A stretch of 64,000 nucleotides of DNA from Chitinophagaceae bacterium (GCA_016713085.1 JADJPV010000001.1:248001-312000); one strand, 5' to 3'; shown: positions 27,855 to 37,670, numbered from the stretch's first letter. Made by a program: numbers and translations. The notes: generated by a model from the sequence alone, not told the origin.

Positions 27855-28355
27855 ATGTTGAAAAAAATATTTTATGTACTGCTTGCTGCGCTGGTGATCA
27901 TACAGTTTATACGCCCAAAACAAAACGTATCAGCCGGGCCATATCCAAACGATATCGCAACAAAATTTGCTACAAGTGATGATGTTGTTTCCGTATTGAA
28001 AACAGCCTGTTATGACTGCCACAGTAACAACACAGTTTATCCCTGGTATTCAAATGTTCAGCCGGTTACATGGTGGTTACAGGATCATGTAAATGAAGGG
28101 AAAAAAGAACTGAACTTTTCTGAGTTTGCAACTTATGCAGCAAAAAGACAACGCAAGAAATTTGAAGAAATAAAGGAACAGGTTGAAGAAGGTGAAATGC
28201 CATTGAAGAGCTATACAATCATTCATAAAAATGCAATACTTTCTGCTGAGCAGAAAACAGCCATTTATAAATGGTGTGAAGAAAGCCTGGCACAACTACC
28301 ACCTAAAGAGCCAAGTGCACAATCGGATAAAGACAAAGCAGAAAGCAAAAAATAA
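27855..28355 (+). CDS. Haem-binding domain protein (CxxCH), membrane-anchored
   Basis: One N-terminal hydrophobic segment (IFYVLLAALVIIQFI) anchors or exports a domain containing CYDCHSNNTVYPWYSNVQPV, the single c-type haem site of the haem-binding domain family (Haem_bd). WWLQDHVNEGKKELNFSEF is also typical. The C-terminal tail is Lys/Glu-rich. The role is probably electron transfer or haem handling in the periplasm; the partner is unknown. A strong hairpin terminator follows the stop. Confidence 0.9.
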   Translation: MLKKIFYVLLAALVIIQFIRPKQNVSAGPYPNDIATKFATSDDVVSVLKTACYDCHSNNTVYPWYSNVQPVTWWLQDHVNEGKKELNFSEFATYAAKRQRKKFEEIKEQVEEGEMPLKSYTIIHKNAILSAEQKTAIYKWCEESLAQLPPKEPSAQSDKDKAESKK

Positions 28356-28360
28356 TAAAG

Positions 28361-28388
28361 AAGCCCCTGAACAGGGGCTTTCTTATTT
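28361..28388. terminator. Terminator between convergent genes (28355 and 28401)
   Basis: AAGCCCCTG-AA-CAGGGGCTT is a perfect 9-bp stem. It is followed by TTCTTATTT on the plus strand and by CTTTATTATTTTTTG on the minus strand, so it may work in both directions. Confidence 0.85.
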
Positions 28389-28400
28389 CGATAAATTCTA

Positions 28401-28898
28401 TCAGTTTGTAAAATGCTTTCGTTGTGTTGCATACAGAATTACAAATAATACGGCAACAAACAAACCGAAGACACCACTCACAAAGCCAACAAGTATGGTA
28501 GTAACAAGTGGAAATGCAAACTCAGCAATACTGTAAATAACAAATCCCTGCTTTTTCAGTTTACGCATTTGCATAGCACCATAGATGCAAAGCACAGCAC
28601 AAATAACCGACACAATTAACAGAACCGATCTGTATTCATACTGTTTCAGTGTAGATTCGGCGGACCATTTAAAGAAACTGCTCATTCCTTTCAAAGCAGG
28701 CTGTTTCTCCATATCCTTCATTGATTCAAGTTGCTTCACACTGTAAGCAATCAAAAAGTAATTAAATACTGATCCAGCTATTTGCAGTCCGCTGCCAACA
28801 TAAGTAAGAATACACAATACTTTTATTCCCTGTGGAAAATTGTCGTTTGCATAGGCATGCGGCTGGAGATAATCTTTTTGATTGTCCGGAGTATTCAT
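28401..28898 (-). CDS. Uncharacterised four-helix membrane protein
   Basis: The 165-residue protein has a polar N-terminus (MNTPDNQKDYLQPHAYANDN) and about four hydrophobic segments: IKVLCILTYVGSGLQIAGSV, SVLLIVSVICAVLCIYGAM, GFVIYSIAEFAFPLVTTILV and GVFGLFVAVLFVILYA. Between helices 1 and 2 is an amphipathic loop. Similar small integral proteins are common in Bacteroidota; I cannot name a family or function. It converges with the haem-binding protein gene on a shared terminator. Confidence 0.75.
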   Translation of the reverse strand: MNTPDNQKDYLQPHAYANDNFPQGIKVLCILTYVGSGLQIAGSVFNYFLIAYSVKQLESMKDMEKQPALKGMSSFFKWSAESTLKQYEYRSVLLIVSVICAVLCIYGAMQMRKLKKQGFVIYSIAEFAFPLVTTILVGFVSGVFGLFVAVLFVILYATQRKHFTN

Positions 28899-28983
28899 AC
28901 CAAATTTTTATCAAAAATAAAGACAATCATTTCAATTAATCAAAATTAGAACTCACTATCTGCACTTACATTTGCAGACAGTT

Positions 28984-29646
28984 ATGCGGCAACCAATAAA
29001 ATTCAACCTGCAGGACCAGACACTCTGGCTTTCCACAGAAAGCTGTTTGTACTGGGAGGAAGACCAATCTTTGATTGTGTCTGATATTCATTTCGGAAAA
29101 AGTGGTCATTTCAGAAAAGAAGGAATCGGGATTCCCCAGGGAGCATTTAAAGAAGATCTGCAAAGGCTGGTTGCACAGATCCAGTTTTTCAAACCAAAGC
29201 AGTTGATTGTAGTGGGTGATTTTTTTCACAGTAAAATGAACAGCGAGATATTACTGTTTGAAAAATGGAGAAGAGATTTATCGGCACTACCCATTCATCT
29301 TGTAAGAGGAAATCATGACATATTAAGCGATGCATGGTATTCAGAAAATGAAATTGAAGTGCATGAGCAGGAATTAAAACTGAATCAATTCAACTTTGTA
29401 CATGAAATGACTAACGGCCAGACACTACCGGCGACTGGCTATTACTTTTCCGGCCATATCCATCCTGGAATCAGTATTCATGGACTTGGCAAACAATCTT
29501 TACGGTTTCCCTGTTTTTATTTTTCTGAAACCCATGCAATCCTTCCTGCATTTGGAAGATTTACCGGTTTACATTCCATAAAACCAAAAAAGAAAGACAA
29601 GGTATTTGCCATCGTAAATAAAAATATCATTGCAATAAATCAATAA
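28984..29646 (+). CDS. pdeM: Ligase-associated DNA damage response endonuclease PdeM
   Basis: A calcineurin-type metallophosphoesterase with all five signature blocks: SDIHFGKSGHF, GDFFHSKMNSE, RGNHDILS, HEMT and SGHIHPGI. PdeM genes are found with an Lhr-like helicase and an ATP-dependent ligase in a predicted repair set; here the helicase is 1.2 kb upstream and the ligase is not in the window. I place the start at the second Met (MRQPIKFNLQDQ, 28984), which fits the family. The frame is also open from ATG 28972. Confidence 0.9.
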   Translation: MRQPIKFNLQDQTLWLSTESCLYWEEDQSLIVSDIHFGKSGHFRKEGIGIPQGAFKEDLQRLVAQIQFFKPKQLIVVGDFFHSKMNSEILLFEKWRRDLSALPIHLVRGNHDILSDAWYSENEIEVHEQELKLNQFNFVHEMTNGQTLPATGYYFSGHIHPGISIHGLGKQSLRFPCFYFSETHAILPAFGRFTGLHSIKPKKKDKVFAIVNKNIIAINQ

Positions 29647-29724
29647 GCCATCAGCAACAAAGTTCTTCATATTGCTTTTGCTCCCATCTATGCACATCCG
29701 TTACCTGAAGGGCATCGGTTTCCT

Positions 29725-30570
29725 ATGCTGAAATATGAGTTGATCCCTGAGCAATTGCTGCATGAAGGAACTATTTCAACAAACAATTTAATTGCGCCGG
29801 CAAAATGTACTGATGAAATAGTACTGCTAACACATACTGAAGAATATCTAACCAAACTGCATCAACAAACACTTTCTGTAAAAGAACAGCGGCATATTGG
29901 CTTTCCGCAATCACCTCAACTTACTGAACGGGAGTTGATTATTACACAGGGCACCATTGATTGCTGCATATCTGCATTTGAGAATGGAGTTGCATTGAAT
30001 GTTGCAGGTGGCACACATCATGCATTTGCAGACAGAGGCGAAGGATTTTGTTTACTGAATGATTTTGCAACTGCGGCCAATTATTTACTGCATCAAAATC
30101 TTGCCAAACAAATTCTCATCATTGACCTGGATGTTCACCAGGGAAATGGAACAGCAAAATTATTTGAACACAACAGGAAGGTTTTCACTTTCAGTATGCA
30201 TGGTGAACATAACTATCCTTTTCATAAGGAAACAAGTGACCTTGATATTGGATTGAAGGATGGAACAGATGACAGCACCTACTTCCATTTGCTGGAACAT
30301 CATTTAAATACATTGCTTGAAAAAGTAAAACCAGATTTTGCCTTTTATCTTTCAGGAGTTGATATTTTAGAAACAGACAAGTTTGGAAAACTGAAAGTAA
30401 CCATGCAGGGATGTAAACAAAGAGATGAAATTGTATTCAAAAAACTGAAGCAGCATCAAATCCCCTGTACTGTTGCAATGGGCGGCGGCTATTCACCTGA
30501 TGTAAGAACAATTGTTGAAGCCCACTGCAATACATTTCGTTTGGCAAAAGACATGTACAACTTAAACTGA
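29725..30570 (+). CDS. Histone deacetylase-like (acetoin utilisation) family amidohydrolase
   Basis: This zinc-dependent deacetylase-fold enzyme has the charge-relay pair GGTHHAF, the zinc ligands in IDLDVHQGNG and the C-terminal GGGYS. The frame is intact, but the first ATG (29725) lies inside conserved sequence. The codons before it read HIAFAPIYAHPLPEGHRFP in frame back to a TAA at 29644, with no ATG, GTG or TTG. The true start is probably at 29662-29671 (GTT CTT) on a codon damaged by a base error, or on a rare ATT/ATC. The natural substrate of bacterial members is usually unknown. Confidence 0.88.
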   Translation: MLKYELIPEQLLHEGTISTNNLIAPAKCTDEIVLLTHTEEYLTKLHQQTLSVKEQRHIGFPQSPQLTERELIITQGTIDCCISAFENGVALNVAGGTHHAFADRGEGFCLLNDFATAANYLLHQNLAKQILIIDLDVHQGNGTAKLFEHNRKVFTFSMHGEHNYPFHKETSDLDIGLKDGTDDSTYFHLLEHHLNTLLEKVKPDFAFYLSGVDILETDKFGKLKVTMQGCKQRDEIVFKKLKQHQIPCTVAMGGGYSPDVRTIVEAHCNTFRLAKDMYNLN

Positions 30571-33042
30571 TCAGGCTCCTGCTTTGCTTTCTTTCTTCCT
30601 CTTTAGTTTCAGGTAATCAATAAAGAAGATCATGCGTGCAGTAATTTCGTTTCCATGTGGTGATGCAAGCATGCGGGTTGCATTTGCAGCATAATGTTTA
30701 TAGCGGTTACCGTCAATCGGAAAATCATTTGCAAGCCAGTTCTTCCAGCCAATGATGAAACGACTGCCATAGTTGAAATCCCATGTATAGAACACATCCA
30801 TATTCCATACATTAAAATTCTGATCCTGGCCGGGAACAAATGCACGGTCGGTTCTCCAGCCATCTGCACCAACATTATAAAAACTGTGGTATTCAATCCG
30901 GCTCCAGTAATGCCTTGCACGCAACGTAAGATTCATCCTGCTGGTGAAATTGTAAATACCGCTGATGAGTGTGGTTATATCTTTATTTCTTCTCCGTCCA
31001 ACAATCGGCTCACCATTGGCTTCACGTTTAAATGCATAACCAAATTGCCCACGGTCATCTTTTAAACTCATGTCAACATCTAAACTGAAACGGTCGCTGA
31101 AACGGTAACGCAATCCCGGGTTAATAACTATGTAAGGGTCATCTTTAATATCTACTGATTCAGCAAAGCCAAGAACATAGCGTCCGAATAATTTCTTTCG
31201 GCTGTCAGAACTTCCGCTGATACGCAGGAATGCCCATGGAACCTGCCTTAAAAATTTACCGGGAGTACGTAATTCAAAATAATCTTTTTGCCATAAGGGT
31301 TGGTACTCAGCTGCTATACTTACATCCCAAAAGTTTTTGAAAAACCAGAAGGCACTGGCACTATAACGGATATTGGCAAACACAAAAGGTTTGTACAACA
31401 TTTCATGCCTTATTCCAAAGCCAAAATTATAAGCATTGAATTTTTTTGTTGGTGTGGCATGCACATAATTGATCTTGAATTGAGTCATGACTTCATTTGG
31501 AGCGACTAAAAATCCTAGATCATTCGGATCATATTTATCACTTTCGATACTGCTGCTGAGGCTGTATTGAATTTTACCGCTTACTTTCCCAAGTGTTACA
31601 AGACTTTTAAAGCCATTATAAGGATTGGCGCCCATGATCTGGCTGTAATCAAACTTTCCCTGTAAACCGTATTTGTTGCTTTTCCCAAACAATGCAATAT
31701 CCGATCCTGTAACGTTCGCATCTCTTGCTGCCCCACTGCGTGTAGTATTTGCATTGGTGAGAGTAATAGATGAGCGGCCTTTCAACGCCTGGTCAATTAC
31801 AATGAGATTATAATTCGTTAATGGTTCTGTTTGAATACGCTGTTGCTGCTTATTGTTGATGTTCTCAACTTCAGCAAACATCTGTGCTCCAATTGCATTG
31901 AAAATACCAATGCCCAATTTCTGCTTTGTTCGTCCTGAAAACTTGGTAGCATTCAGTAACTGCACCACACCAGGGTTGGAAATAATTTTTGTACTGTCAG
32001 TTGAACCTATGCTCCTTGCATTATAATAACCTGATGGAGTTGCTCCCACTCTTCGTGAATAAAACAATCCTCCTTTATTAAATATCTCCGTGCCTTCTGT
32101 AAAGAATGGACGGTTCTCCTGGAACTGTACTTCAAAAGGCGACAGGTTATTAATCACATTATCAGATATCACCTGCCCGAAATCAGGAATCAATGTCATA
32201 TCCAATGTAAAACTTTCATTCACTCCATATTTTACATCCATACCACCATTCCGCAAAAACTCATTGAGTCTTCCTTTTGAAGTTGGCGTAGTTCTGTAAC
32301 CTGCAGTTATGTAAGGAAGAAAAGACAAACGCAAAGGTGGTGTCAGATTTTCTAATCCGCTTAAACGGCCAAACTGATTTACAAATCCATTTTGATTGGG
32401 GTTGATATTATTCCAGTAAGAACTTTCATTACTTCGCCGTACATAACGCTGAAAGTTGATGCCCCAATCCTGTTTATCTTTTTTTGCAAAGCGAAGTGAA
32501 GAGTATGGAATTTTCATTTCAATTACCCATCCATCTTCTTTCATAGTTACTTTACTTTCCCATACAGCATCCCAGCTGTAATCACTTGGCGGGCCAAACT
32601 GCGAAGAACGATTCGGGCTTAATCTACCATCACTCTGCACATTTCGGCTGGTAACCAAAAACTGAAAGCCATTCTGATCATCATTATACGTATCAAAGAA
32701 AACTGAGAAATAATCAATGTCCTGCCTGCTTTCTCCATCTCGTGCAGTTAACTGAGTACGTACAAGTTTTGGGTCATCATATAAATAAGCACCAATGTAA
32801 ATAGATGAATTATCATACACCACAAACACTTTGGTAGCATAAGCAGATGCTTCGCCATAGTTGGGACTGTTGACCACAAAGTTTTCAGCAACCGGCGCAT
32901 TTTGCCAAATGGCTTCATTGAGCACACCATCAATTTTTGGAGTTGTAAAAATCTTATTCGCCTGGATGGTTCGTTCAGGTTCATTTCCGGCATAAGACAG
33001 TACAGCGGCAAGCAGAAAAAGCAAAGAAAATAGTCCTTTCAT
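30571..33042 (-). CDS. DUF5916 outer-membrane-type protein with N-terminal CBM9-like domain
   Basis: The 823-residue protein has a signal peptide (MKGLFSLLFLLAAVLSYAG). It then has a CBM9/DOMON-like beta-sandwich (about 30-220: PKIDGVLNEAIWQNAPVAENF, WVIEMKIPYSSLRF) and a long DUF5916 region with the aromatic-rich alternating strands of an outer membrane barrel (GGMDVKYGVNESFTLDMTL, ...PFFTEGTEIF). The family is widespread in Bacteroidota and of unknown function, often found with sugar or peptide utilisation genes. Its stop abuts that of the deacetylase gene (TGATCA), leaving no room for a terminator between them. Confidence 0.9.
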   Translation of the reverse strand: MKGLFSLLFLLAAVLSYAGNEPERTIQANKIFTTPKIDGVLNEAIWQNAPVAENFVVNSPNYGEASAYATKVFVVYDNSSIYIGAYLYDDPKLVRTQLTARDGESRQDIDYFSVFFDTYNDDQNGFQFLVTSRNVQSDGRLSPNRSSQFGPPSDYSWDAVWESKVTMKEDGWVIEMKIPYSSLRFAKKDKQDWGINFQRYVRRSNESSYWNNINPNQNGFVNQFGRLSGLENLTPPLRLSFLPYITAGYRTTPTSKGRLNEFLRNGGMDVKYGVNESFTLDMTLIPDFGQVISDNVINNLSPFEVQFQENRPFFTEGTEIFNKGGLFYSRRVGATPSGYYNARSIGSTDSTKIISNPGVVQLLNATKFSGRTKQKLGIGIFNAIGAQMFAEVENINNKQQQRIQTEPLTNYNLIVIDQALKGRSSITLTNANTTRSGAARDANVTGSDIALFGKSNKYGLQGKFDYSQIMGANPYNGFKSLVTLGKVSGKIQYSLSSSIESDKYDPNDLGFLVAPNEVMTQFKINYVHATPTKKFNAYNFGFGIRHEMLYKPFVFANIRYSASAFWFFKNFWDVSIAAEYQPLWQKDYFELRTPGKFLRQVPWAFLRISGSSDSRKKLFGRYVLGFAESVDIKDDPYIVINPGLRYRFSDRFSLDVDMSLKDDRGQFGYAFKREANGEPIVGRRRNKDITTLISGIYNFTSRMNLTLRARHYWSRIEYHSFYNVGADGWRTDRAFVPGQDQNFNVWNMDVFYTWDFNYGSRFIIGWKNWLANDFPIDGNRYKHYAANATRMLASPHGNEITARMIFFIDYLKLKRKKESKAGA

Positions 33043-33063
33043 AAAGGGCGCAAGCTATATAAA

Positions 33064-33099
33064 AAAACCGCCCATACGGTTGAATTTGTATGAGCGGTT
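33064..33099 (-). terminator. Terminator of the XRE-S24 regulator gene
   Basis: On the minus strand AAACCGCTCATAC pairs with GTATGGGCGGTTT and is followed by TTTTTATAT. It lies in the 94-bp gap before the DUF5916 gene. Confidence 0.8.
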
Positions 33100-33136
33100 T
33101 AATGAATTATTCCTTTTTCAATAGGGAAATACTATC

Positions 33137-33886
33137 TTAATTCATTTTCTTCTTAAGGTTATTTACCTGGTCCTGCAGGTTGGTTACCAGTGATGCAAGA
33201 TTGCTCACATCCCAGCGTTGGCCCTGTCCTACTTTGCTGATGACCATTTGTGCACTCCAGAACTCCAATACATCTTCTGTATTTACCTGGTATGGTTGAT
33301 AAACCGGGTTATCGCTGAGCAGAGTCAATTTATTTTTGCTGCGGTTGCTTTTTAATACACGTTTATACACTACTCCTTCCGATTTACTCAACACGATATA
33401 GGCATTGTTATTCTTTACATCATCAAGGTTTTCAACCTTTGCACCAACAATTACACTGCCGCTGGGTGTTGGCATCATACTGTCACCAATAATTTCAAAT
33501 GCACGGTAAGTGCCGCTGGTGAGCATGGGTAAAGTAAATGTATTCAGCTCATCGAGGAATTCAGGATCGGCATATCCATTCAAATAACCGGCTGCTGCTT
33601 TTACAGGTACAAAATGAATGACATTGGTTTCAGCGAGCATTTTTAATTGCCTGCGTTTAGCAAGGTAACTGCCTTTTGTTTCACTCAGGTCTTTACGAAG
33701 CAGGTCATCAATACTCACTTTAAACAGATCGCTTACTGTTTCCAATACTTCGTAATTGGGTTCTGCCCGTTCTTCCTCATAGGCGCCCACCAGTGAGCGT
33801 TTGATTCCGATTTTCTGAGCAAATTCGTCCTGTGTAAAACCACGCAGCTTGCGCAAATACTTCATGTTTTGATTGGCCATTGCCAT
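33137..33886 (-). CDS. XRE-family repressor with LexA/S24-like C-terminus
   Basis: Residues about 8-65 form an HTH (MKYLRKLRGFTQDEFAQKIG, RSLVGAYEEERAEPNYEVLE). The C-terminal half is a peptidase S24/LexA-like domain with the nucleophile context IIGDSMMPTPSG and a Lys in VVYKRVLK. This would allow self-cleavage or a degenerate, dimerising version. The last 25 residues (LASLVTNLQDQVNNLKKKMN) are a short coiled coil. No prophage genes are nearby, so it resembles the chromosomal S24 regulators common in Chitinophagaceae. Direct repeats over its own promoter suggest autoregulation. Confidence 0.9.
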   Translation of the reverse strand: MAMANQNMKYLRKLRGFTQDEFAQKIGIKRSLVGAYEEERAEPNYEVLETVSDLFKVSIDDLLRKDLSETKGSYLAKRRQLKMLAETNVIHFVPVKAAAGYLNGYADPEFLDELNTFTLPMLTSGTYRAFEIIGDSMMPTPSGSVIVGAKVENLDDVKNNNAYIVLSKSEGVVYKRVLKSNRSKNKLTLLSDNPVYQPYQVNTEDVLEFWSAQMVISKVGQGQRWDVSNLASLVTNLQDQVNNLKKKMN

Positions 33887-33888
33887 AT

Positions 33889-33942
33889 GATACTAATTTT
33901 ATTGGAGCTAAGATACTAATTATTTTAGTTTTACAAAATTTT
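33889..33942 (-). promoter_or_regulatory. Promoter and putative operator of the XRE-S24 gene
   Basis: On the minus strand TTTTG, an ~18-bp spacer and TATCTTAG fit a -33/-7 pair. Two direct copies of AAWTAGTATC (from GATACTAAT at 33889 and 33912) lie 23 bp apart, and one overlaps the -7 box. Binding there would block the promoter. Confidence 0.5.
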
Positions 33943-34093
33943 GAGAACATTTATTTTGCTTTACTTTATTCCCTGCTGTTTCTATTATATTTTTCTAATG
34001 ACCGTAATCATTGCAAAAGAGGAACACTTGAGTATAACTTCATATGCATTTTAACTAGTAACAATACAATGCTTTCCAATGGAACTCCTTTAA

Positions 34094-34115
34094 AATGCCG
34101 GTTGAAACCGGTATT
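34094..34115 (+). repeat. Hairpin in the 300-bp gap before the serine hydrolase gene
   Basis: AATGCCGGTT-GA-AACCGGTATT pairs over 10 bp with one G-T pair. The rest of the gap (33943-34186) shows no gene. The hairpin may be a terminator-like or leader structure. Confidence 0.4.
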
Positions 34116-34186
34116 ACAAATAGCTGATTCCGGTTTTGCTATAACATGAGTACCGATCAGTCTTTCCATTAATTAAACTTACAATT

Positions 34187-35850
34187 ATGAAAAAAATTAC
34201 TCCTGAGTGGTTACACAGGTTAGGTTTGCTGTTCCTTTTGCAACTGCTCTTTTCTTCATCTGTTTTTTCACAGGGATTTTCTCCTGCAGTACAAAACAGA
34301 TTACAGTATATTATCGACAGTTTTCAGAATAATCCTGCCAACCCTTTTGTTGGAGGAATAGCTGTTGCAATAAATGTTGACGGACTTGCTTTGTGGCAGG
34401 GATCTACCGGTTATGCAGCCCGCAATATTGATGCACAAAACAACCTGTTACCTGGCGGCACTCTTTTTACAAAAAATATGCTGTCAAGAATTTACAGTGT
34501 TACAAAACTTTCACCGCAGCACTTGTACTTGAACTTGCAAGAGAAGGATCTTTAAATCTGGATGCACCGGTCAGCAATTATATTCCATTGCAACTGATTA
34601 ACCCCGGACTCAACAGTTCAGTTACAATTCGCCAGTTACTGGCACATGAAAGTGGTTACAGCGATTATACAGATGAATACATGTTACAGGTATCAGTCGC
34701 ATTTCAGCCTGCACGGGTTTGGAATGCTTTTGAAACCATCAGTTTTTGTCACCAGATTAATGTTCCCGGTGCAGAACGCCAATACAGCAGTACCAATTAC
34801 ATTATGCTTGGTGCAATTATCGAAACTGTAACCGGCAAGCCAATGGAACAGCATTACAGGGAACGTTTTTTTGATAAGCTGGGGTTTACCTCTATGTATC
34901 TTGGTGGAAGAGAATCTCAAAATGGTCATGGTGAACTTGCAGCACCGCATGATAATTTGAGTATGTTTAATCCTGTTTTCCAAATGACGGGCCAACCAAC
35001 ATTTCCTGATGCTTATACGAATATTACAAGATTTCCTTTAGATGCAATTGTATCACTTGCTTTCAGCGGTGGTGGTATTGTTTCCAATGCGGCTGAGCTG
35101 GCTGAATGGCGAAATGCATTGTTTGGTGGAAGAGCAACAAGTGCTTCTACCCTGCAAGCAATGGTAAACTCTATTCCGGCAACCTCTGATGAAGATGGCG
35201 ATTATCTTGGATATGGTATCTGGACAAATAAAAAAATAAGTACAACAGATTACTTTGTTGGCCATAATGGAAGTGCAATTGGTTACAGATCATTAATGAT
35301 GTATCAGCCCGACCGTAAAATGACCATTGCCTTAGTAACCAATTACGCAGGCTGCAATCCATATTTAATTGAAAAAGCATTGTATGAAGCGCTGCCCAAT
35401 TTTATCTGCGGAAATGATAACCGCAAAGAGTGGAAAATACTGCTTTGTTACAAAGGAAAAGATATTTGCGTTGCAAGAGAAGCTGCTCCGGTTCATATAA
35501 ACAAAGGAGCCTATCTTGGTTCCTGCAGTATGGAATTACCTGCTGTACAAACCAGTGGCACTAACAGCAGTATAGATCAGACAAATGAAGAAACAGCATT
35601 TACTGCTTATCCGAATCCATTCAGCAACCAGGTTACAATTCAGCTGAAAGCATCAAAAAGCGGAGTAGTGAGTTTGAACCTGTATGATCTCAATGGTAAA
35701 TTGGTAAAACACCTGTTTACAGGAAACATGCAGGAAGGAACGATGAAACAGGTAATACTTCAATCAAATGGATTACCAGCTGGCACATATATCTGCCGTT
35801 TACAAACCAATGCAGGCATCAGTAACCGAAGATTGATATTGAATAAATAG
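34187..35850 (+). CDS. Secreted class C beta-lactamase-like serine hydrolase with T9SS sorting domain (frameshifted)
   Basis: A signal peptide (LLFLLQLLFSSSVFSQ) is followed by the serine beta-lactamase/esterase fold: S-x-x-K in YSVTK, the YxN-like YSSTNY, and HNGSAIGYRS (HxG box). The last ~80 residues (AYPNPFSNQVTIQL... to LPAGTYICRLQT...RRLILNK) are a type A T9SS sorting domain, so the enzyme is exported to the surface or medium. The frame breaks at about 34509 directly after the catalytic SVTK. One extra A (ACAAAACTT to ACAAAAACTT) gives TFTAALVLELAREGSL. The likely substrates are D-peptides or esters. Confidence 0.88.
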
Positions 35851-35871
35851 CAGACATACAATTAAAAAAAC

Positions 35872-35907
35872 AACAAACCCCGAAGCAGTTAAAGTTTCGG
35901 GGTTTGT
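35872..35907. terminator. Bidirectional terminator between convergent genes
   Basis: AACAAACCCCGAA (35872-35884) pairs with TTCGGGGTTTGTT (35895-35907) in a 13-bp stem. A-rich and T-rich flanks lie on the two sides. It separates the serine hydrolase gene and the CBS gene. Confidence 0.85.
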
Positions 35908-35926
35908 TTATGCGGTTTATTGTGAA

Positions 35927-36376
35927 CTAAAAAATCTTATCCTGCATTTCAGTTGTTTCTTTCACCACCTGCTCATCAAGAGCAATTCCTTTGTGGGCAA
36001 TTGCTTCCCGCAAAACATCATTGATGGTAATTACTCCCTGAAACTGTGTATTATCAAATACCAGAAGATATCTTGTTTTATGACTGTTTAGAAGTTTCAT
36101 ACAGGATTCTACTGATTCTTCTGATCCGATTACCGGCAAGTTACTGCCCATTACCTCTTTCACCGTTGCCGAGTCACTATGCAGTCCTTTTAAAATTACA
36201 TTCCGGCTGTAATCCCGTTCAGAAAATATTCCAGCGAATTCATTCATTTTTTTTACAACAAGATAACTGAGGTTTACCGAACTCATCAGTTGAAGGGCTT
36301 CTATCACCTTTGCATCGGCATCAATTACATTAAATATGTGAGGCTTGTTTTTTAAAATGTCGGCGGCAGTTCTCAT
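35927..36376 (-). CDS. Tandem CBS-domain protein
   Basis: The 149-residue protein consists of two CBS motifs, which typically bind adenine nucleotides. The first reads KVIEALQLMSSVNLSYLVVK and IFSERDYSRNVILKG; the second reads VESCMKLLNSHKTRYLLVF and GVITINDVLREAI. There is no attached enzyme domain, as in many stand-alone bacterial CBS proteins related to IMPDH modules. The ligand and partner are unknown. It is divergent from surE, and the frame is intact. Confidence 0.92.
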   Translation of the reverse strand: MRTAADILKNKPHIFNVIDADAKVIEALQLMSSVNLSYLVVKKMNEFAGIFSERDYSRNVILKGLHSDSATVKEVMGSNLPVIGSEESVESCMKLLNSHKTRYLLVFDNTQFQGVITINDVLREAIAHKGIALDEQVVKETTEMQDKIF

Positions 36377-36514
36377 AACAATCGTTTTTGTTTAACTAAA
36401 TATACGTTTTGAATTGCTTATTAAAAAGAGATTGTTTTCAGTTCAATTTTGTGAACTCCTGAATATATCAGACTTTTACCTGCATATAAAGGCTGACTCT
36501 ATAAAGTAAACCAA

Positions 36515-37332
36515 ATGGCGAAACCAAAAAAGAATACTTCCCCTGCAAAAGTAAAAGCAGTGAAGGAACGACCTATTATCCTTATAACAAACGACGATGG
36601 TGTAACTGCTCCCGGTATCCGCAACCTGGCAGAAGCAGTAAAAGATCTTGGAAAAGTGGTAATTGTTGCCCCTGATAAGCCTCAAAGCGGCATGGGCCAT
36701 GCCATCACTATCGGCTTTCCACTGCGCATGCAGCAACTGCATATCATGGATGGTATTGAAACATGGCAAACCAGCGGCACACCGGTTGACTGTGTAAAAC
36801 TGGCTGTCGACAAGGTACTGCACCGCAAACCCGATATCTGCCTGAGTGGAATTAACCATGGTGCCAATCACAGCATTAATGTTATTTACAGTGGAACCAT
36901 GAGTGCGGCTATTGAAGCAAGTATTGAAAGCATCCCATCTATTGGCTTTTCATTGCTTAACTACAGTATGGAAGCCGATTTCAGTGCCAGCAGAGTTTAT
37001 GCAAAAAAAATTGTGGAACAGGTGCTGGCATCAAAAAAATTAGACAAACACCTTTGCCTCAATGTAAATATTCCCAATGTAGACGCCAGCTTAATTAAAG
37101 GAGTAAAGTCTGCCGCCAGGCTTATGCCAAATATGTGGAAGATTTTGATGAACGCAAAGACCCCAGCGGCAAGAATTATTACTGGCTCACTGGTGAGTTT
37201 AAAAACTTTGACAAAGGAAAAGACACGGATGTTTGGGCATTGGAACACAATTTTGTGAGTGTAGTTCCCGTTCAATTCGATCTGACAAATTATGCGTTAA
37301 AAAAATTACTTGAAACAAAACTGAAATTCTGA
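36515..37332 (+). CDS. surE: 5'/3'-nucleotidase SurE (frameshifted)
   Basis: SurE removes phosphate from nucleoside monophosphates in stationary phase and stress. The signature blocks are ILITNDDGVTAPGIRNLAEA (metal Asp pair), VVIVAPDKPQSGMGHAIT, SGTPVDCVK and SGINHGANHSINVIYSGTMSA. The frame breaks at about 37107: adding one A to GTAAAGTC gives VKVCRQAYAKYVEDFDERKD. It continues to HNFVSVVPVQFDLTNYALKK, with its stop at 37330-37332. It has a Lys-rich N-terminal extension (MAKPKKNTSPAKVKAVKER). The next gene starts inside its stop codon (TGATG). Confidence 0.95.
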
Positions 37333-37625
37333 TGCTGAAACTTGATAAACTGCCTTTTGGAATTGTATTGGGTGCTTTAGCTCCTATTCTTGGCCTTGTT
37401 GTATACTATTTCCTGAAGTCTCCTTCCATCAGCTTTGGCGAATTTGTAGAATATTTTTTCAGAACCAAAGCAATGCTTACTGCAGTAGGCAGCCTCAGCC
37501 TGATTGCCAACATTATTTTATTTACTCTTTTCATCAATGCACGCAGAGATAAAACCGCCATTGGTATTTTCATTATGACATTGATGTACGGATTAATGAT
37601 CCTGTATGCAAAGTTTTTTATGTAA
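37332..37625 (+). CDS. Uncharacterised small membrane protein coupled to surE
   Basis: The 97-residue protein has three hydrophobic helices (FGIVLGALAPILGLVVYYFL, LTAVGSLSLIANIILFTLFI and AIGIFIMTLMYGLMILYA). Its ATG overlaps the surE stop in TGATG, indicating translational coupling. I recall small proteins like this between surE and lpxB in related genomes, which would suggest an envelope role, but there is no known function. A hairpin terminator follows. Confidence 0.75.
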   Translation: MLKLDKLPFGIVLGALAPILGLVVYYFLKSPSISFGEFVEYFFRTKAMLTAVGSLSLIANIILFTLFINARRDKTAIGIFIMTLMYGLMILYAKFFM

Positions 37626-37670
37626 ACTGGTCTGCTTTTAAAACTCACTGTTTAAATATAAAGAATGTAA

